DNA of 64,000 nt from the NCBI RefSeq assembly GCF_025716945.1, contig NZ_JAOVZT010000009.1:74499-138498 (forward strand). The letters are read 5' to 3'. The notes below the pieces were generated by a model. That model ran no database searches. It had not been told where the DNA came from and saw only the letters and a list, made by a program, of their open reading frames with translations. Of this stretch, positions 15,348 to 23,595 are shown piece by piece; position 1 is the first letter of the stretch, and each line of letters starts with the position of its first letter. The DNA comes from Geodermatophilus sp. YIM 151500 (GTDB lineage Bacteria > Actinomycetota > Actinomycetes > Mycobacteriales > Geodermatophilaceae). Position numbers and translations under genes: made by a program.

Positions 15348-16982
15348 ATGAGCACGACGGCGGGGCGAGCCGCGGGGCAGGCCGACGAGGAGCGCCGCCG
15401 CGGCGCGTTCAGCTCCCGGCGCGTCTTCATCCTGGCGGCGATCGGCTCCGCGGTCGGGCTCGGCAACATCTGGCGGTTCCCCTACGTCGCCTACGAGAAC
15501 GGCGGCGGCGCCTTCGTGCTGCCGTACCTGGTGGCGCTGCTGAGCGCCGGCATCCCGTTCCTGCTGCTGGACTACGCGATCGGCCACCGCCACCGCGGTT
15601 CCGCACCGCTCTCCTTCGCCCGGCTGCGCCGGGGCACCGAGGGGCTGGGCTGGTGGCAGGTGGCCATCTGCTTCGTCATCGCGGTCTACTACGCGGCGGT
15701 CATCGCCTGGGCGCTGCGGTACACCCTCTTCTCGCTCGACGAGACCTGGGGCGCCGACCCCGAGGCGTTCTTCTTCGGGGAGTTCCTCCAGGTCGGGGAC
15801 GTCGAGGTCACCGTCGACGTGGTGCCCGGGGTGGTCGTGCCCCTCGTGCTCGTCTGGCTGGCCGTCCTCCTGATCATGGCCCTCGGCGTCCAGCGCGGGA
15901 TCGGCGCCACCTCGCTGGTCTTCATCCCGGTGTTGGTGCTCGCCTTCGCCGCGCTCGTGGTGCAGGCGCTGCTGCTGCCGGGCGCGGCTGGCGGCCTGGA
16001 CGCGCTGTTCACGCCCGACTGGTCGGCGCTCGCCTCCGCCTCCGTCTGGGCCGCCGCGTTCGGCCAGATCTTCTTCTCGCTGTCGATCGGCTTCGGCATC
16101 ATGATCACGTACGCCTCGTACGTCGGCCGCCGCGAGGACATGATCGGCTCCGGCCTCGTGGTCGGCTTCTCGAACTCCGGCTTCGAGCTGCTCGCCGGCA
16201 TCGGCGTGTTCGCCGCCCTGGGCTTCATGGCCCAGGCAGGCGGGGTCGCGGTCGGCGAGGTCGCCAGCGACGGGATCGGCCTGGCCTTCATCGCCTTCCC
16301 GACGATCATCAGCGAGGCCCCGGCCGGCGCCCTCATCGGCGTCCTGTTCTTCGGGTCGCTCGTCATCGCCGGCATCACCTCGCTGGTCAGCGTGATCGAG
16401 GTCGTGATCTCCGCCGTCCGCGACAAGCTCGACACCAGCCGTCTCACCGCGACCCTCGCGGTCGGCGTCCCCGCCGCGGTGCTCAGCCTGGTGCTCTTCA
16501 CCACGACGAGCGGCGTCTACGTGCTGGACGTCGTCGACCACTTCGTCAACCAGTACGGCATCCTCGTCGTGGCCCTGGTCAGCATGCTGATCGTCGTCTG
16601 GGCGGTGCGGGCCCTGACCGGCCTCGGCGAGCACCTCAACGTGCACGGCCGGCCCCGGGTCGGCGTCGGCTGGCGGGTGCTGACGAGCCTCGTCGCCCCG
16701 GCGGGCCTGGCCGTCGTGCTCGTGTTCGCGCTGCGGGACGACCTGGCCGCGCCCTACGAGGACTACCCCAGCTGGCTGCTGCTGGTGTTCGGCTGGGGGA
16801 TGGTCGTGGCGCTGCCGCTGATCGGCTTCCTGCTCGCCCGGCTGCCGTGGCGCGCCGGCACCCACCTGGACGGGCCGCCACCCGGCTCCGATCCGGCGGC
16901 GCCGTTGCACGCGGCCCCCGTGACGGGCCCGACCGCCCGACATCGCCCGGCAACCGGGCACGAGGAGGGGCGACGGCGATGA
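15348..16982 (+). CDS. metP: Sodium-dependent neutral amino acid (methionine/alanine) transporter MetP, NSS family
   Basis: A 544-residue NSS/SNF-family symporter with about 12 transmembrane helices. The TM1 signature GSAVGLGNIWRFPYVAYENG at residues ~30-50 supplies Na+ and substrate ligands, and SLSIGFGIMITYASY forms the unwound TM6 region. The tiny downstream gene encodes a MetS-like subunit, which in Corynebacterium glutamicum is needed with MetP for high-affinity methionine and alanine uptake; that pairing drives the name. The ATG at 15348 follows a GCAGGAGG site; the longer frame from 15309 has no such support. The stop overlaps the metS start by 4 nt. Confidence 0.88.
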   Translation: MSTTAGRAAGQADEERRRGAFSSRRVFILAAIGSAVGLGNIWRFPYVAYENGGGAFVLPYLVALLSAGIPFLLLDYAIGHRHRGSAPLSFARLRRGTEGLGWWQVAICFVIAVYYAAVIAWALRYTLFSLDETWGADPEAFFFGEFLQVGDVEVTVDVVPGVVVPLVLVWLAVLLIMALGVQRGIGATSLVFIPVLVLAFAALVVQALLLPGAAGGLDALFTPDWSALASASVWAAAFGQIFFSLSIGFGIMITYASYVGRREDMIGSGLVVGFSNSGFELLAGIGVFAALGFMAQAGGVAVGEVASDGIGLAFIAFPTIISEAPAGALIGVLFFGSLVIAGITSLVSVIEVVISAVRDKLDTSRLTATLAVGVPAAVLSLVLFTTTSGVYVLDVVDHFVNQYGILVVALVSMLIVVWAVRALTGLGEHLNVHGRPRVGVGWRVLTSLVAPAGLAVVLVFALRDDLAAPYEDYPSWLLLVFGWGMVVALPLIGFLLARLPWRAGTHLDGPPPGSDPAAPLHAAPVTGPTARHRPATGHEEGRRR

Positions 16983-17113
16983 GCACGAGCGCGATCGTGA
17001 TGATGCTGGTGGCGATGGCCGTAATCTGGGGCGGCCTCGCCCTGGCCGTCGCCAGCCTCCTGCGCCACGGCGCCGTCGAGGACCGCGCCGAGAACCCGCG
17101 CCGGGACCGCTGA
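16979..17113 (+). CDS. metS: MetS-like small subunit of the methionine/alanine importer
   Basis: A 44-residue single-span membrane protein: a short N-terminus, one hydrophobic helix containing AIVMMLVAMAVIWGGLALAV, then a charged tail (LLRHGAVEDRAENPRRDR). Length, the WGG motif in the helix and position after an NSS transporter match the MetS family. ATGA overlap with metP gives translational coupling. It has no catalytic role by itself. Confidence 0.85.
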   Translation: MSTSAIVMMLVAMAVIWGGLALAVASLLRHGAVEDRAENPRRDR

Positions 17114-17251
17114 CCCGGCGGCCGACGCCAAACGCATCGACCCGGGAGCGTGTCCCACGAGAGCGCTGCGGCCACCCGGCGTCCGACACCCCCTGCGGCG
17201 GGGCCCGGACGCCAGCGGCTCGGCGCGTGCGGTCTGGGCGGGAGGTTGACG

Positions 17252-17659
17252 ATGAGCGAACTGGACGACTTCCTCGCGTGGGTGGGATCCCGACTCAGGG
17301 ACGCGGAGAGCGCCCTGCACGACGGGGACGCCGCTCCCCGGTTGGCCATCTGGTCCCGCCGTGAACCGGTCACCGTGCTGGGCGCTTGGAGTTCCGCCGG
17401 CGGGCAGGAGGAGGTCAGGGCCCTGTTCACCGAGCTCGCGAAGGGCTTCTCCGACTGCACGTCCTACACGTACGAGATCGTCGCGGCCGACGTGATCGGT
17501 GACATGGCCTACACCGTCGGCTACGAGCACACGCAGGCGTCCGTCAACGGCGAACCCCGGACCTACTCCCTCCGCGCGACCCAGATCTACCGCCGCGAGG
17601 ACGCGGAGTGGAGGGTCGCCCACCGACACGCGGACACGGTTGCGGACCGCGGGGGGTGA
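17252..17659 (+). CDS. SnoaL/NTF2-like protein
   Basis: A 135-residue cytoplasmic alpha+beta-barrel protein of the SnoaL or DUF4440 type. Visible motifs are DGDAAPRLAIWSRREPVTVL, then GAWSSAGGQEEVRALFTELA and the C-terminal ATQIYRREDAEWRVAHRHAD. Proteins of this fold act as isomerases, cyclases or simply bind small molecules; no catalytic residue set can be assigned. Start ATG 17252 is preceded by GGGAGG. It stands alone between metPS and a convergent GntR gene. Confidence 0.8.
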   Translation: MSELDDFLAWVGSRLRDAESALHDGDAAPRLAIWSRREPVTVLGAWSSAGGQEEVRALFTELAKGFSDCTSYTYEIVAADVIGDMAYTVGYEHTQASVNGEPRTYSLRATQIYRREDAEWRVAHRHADTVADRGG

Positions 17660-17663
17660 TCCG

Positions 17664-17750
17664 GTCCTGCCGGCACGCGCGACGACGTGAACAGCGAGGC
17701 GCGGACGTCGCTCCGGGCGCGGACCTCCCGGCGGCCGATGCCGGCAGGAC
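17664..17750. repeat. 12-bp inverted repeat with 63-bp spacer
   Basis: GTCCTGCCGGCA at 17664-17675 and its exact complement at 17739-17750. It lies between convergent genes and may act as a terminator or be incidental in GC-rich DNA. Confidence 0.5.
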
Positions 17751-17830
17751 GACGACGCCGTCGTCGCCGGACCAGAACTGATCACCCGGACCGAAGGTGA
17801 CCCCACCGACGTCAGGGAGCTGTCGCGCTG
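17730..17830 (-). pseudogene. Fragment of an RraA/HMG-aldolase-like gene
   Basis: On the minus strand just downstream of the GntR gene, an open frame contains QLPDVGGVTFGPGDQF and WSGDDGVVVLPA. This matches the C-terminal GVxVxPGDxVxxDDDGVVVVP signature of the RraA-like family (4-hydroxy-4-methyl-2-oxoglutarate aldolases and RNase E inhibitors). Only about 33 residues are recognisable; the N-terminal active-site region is absent and the flanking translation is unlike the family. It is best read as the remnant of a deleted gene once in the GntR operon. Confidence 0.5.
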
Positions 17831-17905
17831 CCCCGCGCCGGTCGTGGTGCTCTTGCGGGGGTTCGAGCCGGCCCGGCCCACCGGCCGCGGTGACGTCCCG
17901 AGCGG

Positions 17906-18595
17906 TCACGACCGGTCGGTGCCGGCGTGCGGCTTGGCGAGCCGCCAGGCCGACTTGGCTCCCAGGCTCGTCTCGATGTGCGTGCGCATGATCTCCGCGG
18001 CCGTCTCGGCGTCACCCTCGACGATCGCCTCGAACAGCAGCTCGTGCTCGCGGTCCTTGACCGCGCGTTCCTCTGCGCTGCGCTCCACCTGCGCCCCGTG
18101 GCGCCGGTAGCGGTCGGCCGTGTCCCAGAGGCCGTCGAGCATCTCGACGAGCCGCGCGTTGTGCGACGCCCGGTAGACGGCCTCGTGGAAGCGCCGGTGC
18201 GCGATGAGCTGCTCCATCGTCGGGTTGCTGGGCAGGGCCCGCAGTCCGTGCAGGCCGGCCCGCATCTCCGCGGTGTCCTCTCGGGTGCGACGTTGGGCGG
18301 CGAGGGAGGCGGCCAGCGGGTCGAGGGAGCGACGCACCTCGAGCAGGTCGCGGGCCTCCTCGGCGTCGAGCGGGGTGACCCGCGCGTCGCGGTGCGCGCC
18401 CAGCTCGACGAGGCCCTGCTCCTTGAGGCGGCGCAGCGCCTCGCGCAGCGGCGTGGTGCTGATGCCGATCCGGCGGGCGAGCAGCTCCTGGTTGATGACG
18501 GCGCCGGGCTCGAGCTCGCCGGAAAGGATCAGGTCGCGAACCTCCCTGTAAGCGAAGTCGCTCTTCGTGGCATACAGCCGTGCGGACGCGGTCAT
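17906..18595 (-). CDS. GntR-family (FadR/FCD subfamily) transcriptional regulator
   Basis: A 229-residue regulator. The N-terminal winged helix carries AYREVRDLILSGELEPGAVI and RIGISTTPLREALRRLKEQG; the C-terminal all-helical FCD domain (about residues 85-215) contains RRFHEAVYRASHNARLVEML and EHELLFEAIVEGDAETAAEI, with the Asp/His metal-ligand pattern of FCD proteins. Members sense organic acids. It is divergent from aconitase, so that gene is a probable target, and the RraA-like remnant downstream points to oxo-acid catabolism. CAGGAGG lies before the ATG. Confidence 0.88.
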   Translation of the reverse strand: MTASARLYATKSDFAYREVRDLILSGELEPGAVINQELLARRIGISTTPLREALRRLKEQGLVELGAHRDARVTPLDAEEARDLLEVRRSLDPLAASLAAQRRTREDTAEMRAGLHGLRALPSNPTMEQLIAHRRFHEAVYRASHNARLVEMLDGLWDTADRYRRHGAQVERSAEERAVKDREHELLFEAIVEGDAETAAEIMRTHIETSLGAKSAWRLAKPHAGTDRS

Positions 18596-18614
18596 CCGAA
18601 CCTCCTGCCGTGCG

Positions 18615-18736
18615 GCCTATAGCCTACCCAGCCAGGCCGGGCCGATGACCAAAGCATCTCCTCAGCACGATCCGCTCCTCCGGCGCCCGAGCCGCCGGGG
18701 TCTAGCCGTCCGGCCGACGATGCTCGTAGCCTATAA
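18615..18736. promoter_or_regulatory. Divergent gntR-aconitase promoter region with shared TAGCCTA boxes
   Basis: GGCCTATAGCCTAC (18614-18627) and GTAGCCTATAAG (18726-18737) share TAGCCTA and GCCTATA. The first overlaps the likely minus-strand -10 box of the GntR gene (TAGGCT); the second overlaps the likely plus-strand -10 of aconitase. They are candidate GntR operators, by pattern only. Confidence 0.4.
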
Positions 18737-18849
18737 GTTAGAGCCCTCAGGCGAGCGCTTGGCACAGCCTCGGCGCCACCGTCGTCCCGGACAGCCACAA
18801 CGACACGTGCCACCCGCCGCCGGTACGCATCCCAGGAGGAACGACTCGC

Positions 18850-21684
18850 ATGAGCACGCACGGCCCCGTCGTCGCGCGCGACAGCTTCGGCACCGCGGGG
18901 GAGCTCGCGGTGGGGGAGCGGCGCTACGCGATCCACCGGCTCGGCGACATCGTCCCGGCCGGGTTGCCGATCAGCCTGAGGATCGTGCTGGAGAACCTGC
19001 TGCGGCACGAGGACGGCGTACGGGTCACCGCCGAGCAGGTCGAGTCCCTGCTGGCCTGGGGGCAGGACCGATCCGCCGGCGCTGCGGTCGACCTGAGCCC
19101 GTCGCGGATCTTCCTGCACGACACCAACGGCGTCCCGACGCTGGCCGACCTCGCCGCCATGCGCGACGCAGCGCACGTGCTGCGCGGCCGCGCCGAGCTG
19201 GTCAACCCGACGATCCCGGCGGAGCTCGTCGTCGACCACTCGGTGATCGCCGACGCGTTCGGCACCCCGGATGCGTTCGCCCGCAACGTGGAGATCGAGT
19301 ACGCCCGCAACGGCGAGCGCTACCGGTTCCTGCGCTGGGGGCAGTCGACGCTGCGCAACGTCGCCGTCGTCCCACCGGGGACGGGAATCATGCACCAGGT
19401 CAACGTCGAGCACCTGGCGCGCGTCGTCATGGACGTCGACGGCCGGGCCTTCCCCGACGTGTGCCTGGGCACCGACTCGCACACCACGATGGTCAACGGG
19501 CTCGGCGTGCTCGGCTGGGGCATCGGCGGCATCGAGGCCGAGGCGGCCATGCTCGGCCAGTCGCTCTCCATGCTGCTGCCGCCGGTCGTCGGGGTGCGCC
19601 TGCACGGCGCCCTGCCGGAGGGCGCGACCGCCACCGAACTGGTGCTGACGCTCACCGAGGTGCTCCGCGCCCACGGCGTGGTCGGCACGTTCGTCGAGTT
19701 CTACGGCCCCGGCGTCGCGCAGACCTCGCTGGCCGACCGCGTGACCATCTCCAACATGAGCCCGGAGTTCGGCTCGACCTGCGCCTTCTTCCCCGTCGAC
19801 GAGGAGACGCTGCGGTACCTGCGCTTCACCGGGCGCCCGGCCGAGCGGGTGGCCCTCGTGGAGGCCTACGCCAAGGAGCAGGGGTTGTGGCACGACCCCA
19901 CGGTCGTGCCCCGCTACACCGAGCTGCTGGAGCTGGACCTGGCCGGCGTCGTCCCGTCCCTCGCCGGCCCGAGCCGGCCGCAGCAGCGGGTCCGTCTCGA
20001 CCGGGCCAAGGAGGAGTTCCGGTCCGCGCTCGCCGCGGCCGTCGCGCTGGATGCGGCGCCCAGCGAGGCCGCCGTGACGTCGTGGGTCGACGAGGCGTCG
20101 CAGGAGTCGTTCCCCGCCAGCGATGCGCCGGCCGTCGACTCCGAGACCCCGGCTGCCGGCCTGCCCGCGATGCCCGCGCCCGACGAGCCGGTGTCCGCGA
20201 GGACCGCCGGGACGGTGCCGGTCACCCTGGCCGGGCGGACCGCGGAGCTCGCCCACGGCAGCGTCGCGATCGCGGCGATCACCTCGTGCACCAACACGTC
20301 GAACCCGTCGGTCATGGTGGCCGCCGCGCTGCTCGCGAAGAACGCGGTCGAGCGGGGGCTCCGCGCCAAGCCGTGGGTCAAGACCAGCCTCTCGCCCGGC
20401 TCGCGGACCGTCACCGACTACTTCGACGAGGCGGGGCTGACGCCCTACCTCGAGCTGCTCGGCTTCCACCTGACCGGCTACGGCTGCATGACCTGCATCG
20501 GGGCCTCCGGGCCGCTGATCGACGAGGTGTCCGCCGCGGTCACCGAGCACGACCTGAACGTCGTCTCGGTGCTCTCCGGGAACCGCAACTTCGACGGCCG
20601 GATCAACCCCGACGTGCGGATGAACTACCTCGCCTCCCCGCCGCTGGTCATCGCGTACGCGCTGACCGGCACCATGGACGTCGACCTGATGACCGAGCCA
20701 CTGGGCGCCGGCTCCGACGGGGAACCGGTGTACCTGCGCGACATCTGGCCCGGCTCGCGCGAGGTCGAGGAGGTCATCGCGGCCACCTTGGACGCGGACA
20801 TGTTCACCCGCGCCTACGCCGACGTGTTCTCCGGCGACGAGCGGTGGCGGGGGCTGGACGCGCCGGCGGGGGAGACCTTCGCCTGGGACGACGGCTCGAC
20901 GTACCTGCGCCGGCCGCCCTACCTCGACGGCATGTCCCCGGAGCCCGCGCCGGTGCGGGACATCACCGGTGCACGGGTCCTGGTCAAGCTCGCCGACTCG
21001 GTGACCACCGACCACATCTCCCCGGCCGGGGCGATCCCGCCACAGACCCCGGCGGGGCAGTACCTGACCGGCCTCGGGGTGTCGCGGTTCGAGCTGAACA
21101 CCTACGCCTCGCGCCGCGGCAACCACGAGGTGATGATGCGTGGCTGCTTCGCTAACGTCCGGCTGCGCAACCAGCTCGTGCCCGGCACGGTCGGCGGCTG
21201 GACGCAGAACCTGCTCACCCGTGAGGTCACCTCCGTCTACGACGCCGCCCTCGCCTACCGCGAGCTCGACGTCCCGCTGGTGGTGCTGGCCGGCAAGGAG
21301 TACGGCAGCGGATCCTCCCGGGACTGGGCCGCCAAGGGACCGGCCCTGCTGGGCGTGCGCGCGGTGCTCGCCGAGTCGTTCGAGCGCATCCACCGATCGA
21401 ACCTGGTCGGCATGGGCGTGCTCCCGCTGCAGTTCCTCGACGGCGAGGACGCCGACACCCTCGGGCTCACCGGGACCGAGGTCTTCGACATCCGCGGCCT
21501 GGCCGAGGCGGTGGCGCTGCGCGGCAGGCCGGCGACCGTGGCGGTGTCTGCCGACGGGCGGTCGTTCCGCGCCCGGGTCCGCCTGGACACCGCGCGGGAG
21601 GCCGACTACTACCGGCACGGCGGGATCATGCGCTTCGTCGTGCGGAACCTGCTCGGGGCGGAGCAGGGAAGCCCGGCCCCCTGA
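18850..21684 (+). CDS. acnA: Aconitate hydratase A with an inserted acidic segment
   Basis: A 944-residue 4Fe-4S aconitase. The cluster cysteines are in AITSCTNTSNPSVM (residue ~479) and GYGCMTCIGASG (~545 and 548); the swivelling domain 4 ends the protein with GKEYGSGSSRDWAAKG. It isomerises citrate and isocitrate in the cytoplasm. Between domains, residues about 409-445 form a low-complexity insert containing SWVDEASQESFPASDAPA, not a conserved part of the catalytic core. The usual TetR-type acnR neighbour is missing; instead a divergent GntR gene adjoins it. AGGAGG lies 9 nt before the ATG. A specialised paralogue is possible. Confidence 0.92.
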   Translation: MSTHGPVVARDSFGTAGELAVGERRYAIHRLGDIVPAGLPISLRIVLENLLRHEDGVRVTAEQVESLLAWGQDRSAGAAVDLSPSRIFLHDTNGVPTLADLAAMRDAAHVLRGRAELVNPTIPAELVVDHSVIADAFGTPDAFARNVEIEYARNGERYRFLRWGQSTLRNVAVVPPGTGIMHQVNVEHLARVVMDVDGRAFPDVCLGTDSHTTMVNGLGVLGWGIGGIEAEAAMLGQSLSMLLPPVVGVRLHGALPEGATATELVLTLTEVLRAHGVVGTFVEFYGPGVAQTSLADRVTISNMSPEFGSTCAFFPVDEETLRYLRFTGRPAERVALVEAYAKEQGLWHDPTVVPRYTELLELDLAGVVPSLAGPSRPQQRVRLDRAKEEFRSALAAAVALDAAPSEAAVTSWVDEASQESFPASDAPAVDSETPAAGLPAMPAPDEPVSARTAGTVPVTLAGRTAELAHGSVAIAAITSCTNTSNPSVMVAAALLAKNAVERGLRAKPWVKTSLSPGSRTVTDYFDEAGLTPYLELLGFHLTGYGCMTCIGASGPLIDEVSAAVTEHDLNVVSVLSGNRNFDGRINPDVRMNYLASPPLVIAYALTGTMDVDLMTEPLGAGSDGEPVYLRDIWPGSREVEEVIAATLDADMFTRAYADVFSGDERWRGLDAPAGETFAWDDGSTYLRRPPYLDGMSPEPAPVRDITGARVLVKLADSVTTDHISPAGAIPPQTPAGQYLTGLGVSRFELNTYASRRGNHEVMMRGCFANVRLRNQLVPGTVGGWTQNLLTREVTSVYDAALAYRELDVPLVVLAGKEYGSGSSRDWAAKGPALLGVRAVLAESFERIHRSNLVGMGVLPLQFLDGEDADTLGLTGTEVFDIRGLAEAVALRGRPATVAVSADGRSFRARVRLDTAREADYYRHGGIMRFVVRNLLGAEQGSPAP

Positions 21685-21791
21685 CCGGGAACCGGGACGT
21701 CGTCGCTTCCGGGGTTCGTGCCGGCGCCGTCGCGCTCGCGGTCCGGTCGGCGAGGGCTGCGCCGGTGACCCGCAGGGAGGACGCTCCCGGC

Positions 21792-22538
21792 ATGGCCCAT
21801 CCCATCGGTCCGGGACGGCGCCGTGGCTGGGCGATCGCCGCACAGATGTCCGCCGTCCTCGCCGTGCTCTTCGGGCTCCTCCTCGGAGCCGGATGGCTCG
21901 TGTCGGGGCCGGAGGCCGACACCGACGTGGAGGTCGCCGACGGCCGGCTCACCTCCTGGTTCGCCGAGAACCGGGTCGAGGAACTGGCGACCCCCTCCCG
22001 GGTGGTGTCGGACCTGGGGTCGACCGGCGTGGTCATCGGCGCCGGCGTCGTCGCCGCCGCGGTCGCCGGCTCCCTCCTGCGCAGCTGGTGGCCGGTGCGG
22101 CTCCTCGCGGCGGCCCTGATCGGCGAGCTGGTGGTCTTCCTCGCCGTCTCCTCGATCATCGACCGGGAGCGTCCGCCGGTGCCGCACCTCGACGCACAAC
22201 TGCCGCCGACCTCGAGCTACCCGTCCGGGCACACGGCGGCGTCCCTGTGCCTGTACGGCGGCATCGCAGCAGTGGTCTACCTCGTCAGCCGGTCGCGGTG
22301 GCGCAGGGTCGTCGTGGTCGGAGCGGGCGTGGTCGTGCTCGCCGTCGCCACCTCCCGGCTCTACCGGGGCGCCCACTGGCCGACCGACGTCGCGGCGAGC
22401 GTGCTCTTCGCCTCCGCCTGGCTGTGGACCTGCATCCGCGCGCTCGCGCCGGCGGACCGGCCCGTCGGACGGGGGAGCCGCCGCGGCGGTCGATCGCGGG
22501 CATCCGCCGCCGGGGACCCCTCGCGACCACACCGGTAG
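21792..22538 (+). CDS. PAP2-family membrane phosphatase
   Basis: A 248-residue integral membrane protein with about six hydrophobic segments. The phosphatase motifs are IDRERPPVP (a C1-like RP motif), SYPSGHTAAS (C2) and SRLYRGAHWPTDV (C3, with catalytic His and Asp). These enzymes hydrolyse lipid phosphates such as phosphatidate or undecaprenyl pyrophosphate outside the membrane. The ATG at 21792 has GGGAGG upstream; the in-frame GTG at 21765 has none. The final stop codon lies inside the LysR box that controls the next gene. Confidence 0.87.
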   Translation: MAHPIGPGRRRGWAIAAQMSAVLAVLFGLLLGAGWLVSGPEADTDVEVADGRLTSWFAENRVEELATPSRVVSDLGSTGVVIGAGVVAAAVAGSLLRSWWPVRLLAAALIGELVVFLAVSSIIDRERPPVPHLDAQLPPTSSYPSGHTAASLCLYGGIAAVVYLVSRSRWRRVVVVGAGVVVLAVATSRLYRGAHWPTDVAASVLFASAWLWTCIRALAPADRPVGRGSRRGGRSRASAAGDPSRPHR

Positions 22539-22553
22539 GTTCCGCCTATCGGT
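22531..22553 (+). promoter_or_regulatory. LysR-type operator upstream of the lysR-like gene (box 1)
   Basis: ACCGGTAGG-N5-CCTATCGGT, an inverted repeat with one mismatch that contains the LysR T-N11-A signature (TAGG...CCTA). It ends 18 nt before the regulator's GTG start, suggesting autorepression. The same structure recurs at 23488. Confidence 0.75.
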
Positions 22554-22571
22554 TCGCGGGAGGGAACGCGG

Positions 22572-23564
22572 GTGGACGTCCGGCAGCTGGCCTACTTCCT
22601 CGCCGTCGTCGAGACCATGAACGTCGGCCGGGCCGCGGAGCAGCTGCACATCGCGCAGCCGTCGCTGTCCCAGGCGATCGGGACGCTCGAGCGCGAGCTC
22701 GGCGTGCCGCTGTTCCACCGGGTCGGCCGCGGCATCGTGCTCAGCGACGCCGGCGCCCAGCTGGTCGAGCCGGCCCGGCAGGTGGTCCGCGACCTGGAGG
22801 CCGCCCGGGCCGCGGCCCGCTCCACCCGCGAGTTCCGGCGCGGCCGGGTGGAGCTCGTCGCGATGCCGAGCCCGGGCATGGAGCCGCTGGCCACCCTGGT
22901 CCGCGACTTCACCGCCGCCCATCCGGCGATGACGGTCACGGCGGACGCCGCGTTCACCCCCGAGGAGGTGGTCCAGGCGGTCAAGGCCGGCCGGGCCGAG
23001 CTCGGGCTGCTCGGCGCCGCGTCGCCGCCCCACACCGGCGGTCTGCGCGTCCTGCCGATCGAGGAGCAACCGCTGGTCCTCGTGTCGCCGCCCGGGGACG
23101 ACGCGCCGGAAGAGCCCCCGGACGCGGCGGGCCGACGCACGGCGACCCGCGAGGACCTCGCCGGCGTGCGGCTCGTCGTCAGCACGGAGGGCAGCCTGAT
23201 GCGGCGGATGGTGGACGACGTGCTGGCCAGCGGCGTCGACGCGCGGATCGTCGTCGAGGTCGAGCACCGCACGTCGATCCTGCCCCTGGTGCTCGCCGGT
23301 GTCGGGCACGCCGTCCTGCCGTCGTCCTGGACCCCGCTGGCCCGGCGGTCCGGCGCCCGCGTGCGGCGCATCGAACCCGCCGTCCTGCTCCGGATCGCCC
23401 TCGTCTCCCGCACGGGCACCCTCACCCCGGCCGCCGAGGCGTTCGTCGCGTGCGTGCAGGACTACGTCACCGGGCGGCGGACCCCGGACCGACAGGCAGG
23501 GCCTATCGGTGGCATCGACGATCCGTCTTGGACGCCGGGGGACGGAGCGCCGTTCACTGGATGA
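22572..23564 (+). CDS. LysR-family transcriptional regulator
   Basis: A 330-residue LysR protein: N-terminal winged helix (MDVRQLAYFLAVVETMNVGR, then AEQLHIAQPSLSQAIGTLER) and a C-terminal periplasmic-binding-type effector domain from about residue 90. The effector is probably a hydroxy-acid such as tartrate or malate, inferred from the downstream dehydrogenase. A GGAGGG site precedes the GTG start. The last coding bases contain the second copy of the operator found before the gene, so the regulator gene physically carries the control site of its neighbour. Confidence 0.9.
   Translation: MDVRQLAYFLAVVETMNVGRAAEQLHIAQPSLSQAIGTLERELGVPLFHRVGRGIVLSDAGAQLVEPARQVVRDLEAARAAARSTREFRRGRVELVAMPSPGMEPLATLVRDFTAAHPAMTVTADAAFTPEEVVQAVKAGRAELGLLGAASPPHTGGLRVLPIEEQPLVLVSPPGDDAPEEPPDAAGRRTATREDLAGVRLVVSTEGSLMRRMVDDVLASGVDARIVVEVEHRTSILPLVLAGVGHAVLPSSWTPLARRSGARVRRIEPAVLLRIALVSRTGTLTPAAEAFVACVQDYVTGRRTPDRQAGPIGGIDDPSWTPGDGAPFTG
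23488..23510 (+). promoter_or_regulatory. LysR-type operator upstream of the dehydrogenase gene (box 2)
   Basis: ACCGACAGG-N5-CCTATCGGT, with the same right half-site and the same 5-nt spacer as box 1 and one mismatch in the left half. It lies inside the 3' end of the lysR-like gene, 86 nt before the dehydrogenase start. Confidence 0.75.
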
Positions 23565-23595
23565 CGACCCCAGCAGCCGTCCCCCGGAGGCCGTC

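Noticed and set aside
17850-17872. tRNA-like T-arm (GGGGGTTCGAGCC)
   Set aside because: No acceptor, D-arm or anticodon stem around it; a chance match in GC-rich sequence.
18592-21843. Long minus-strand open frame opposite aconitase
   Set aside because: Shadow of acnA; the plus strand carries all aconitase motifs.
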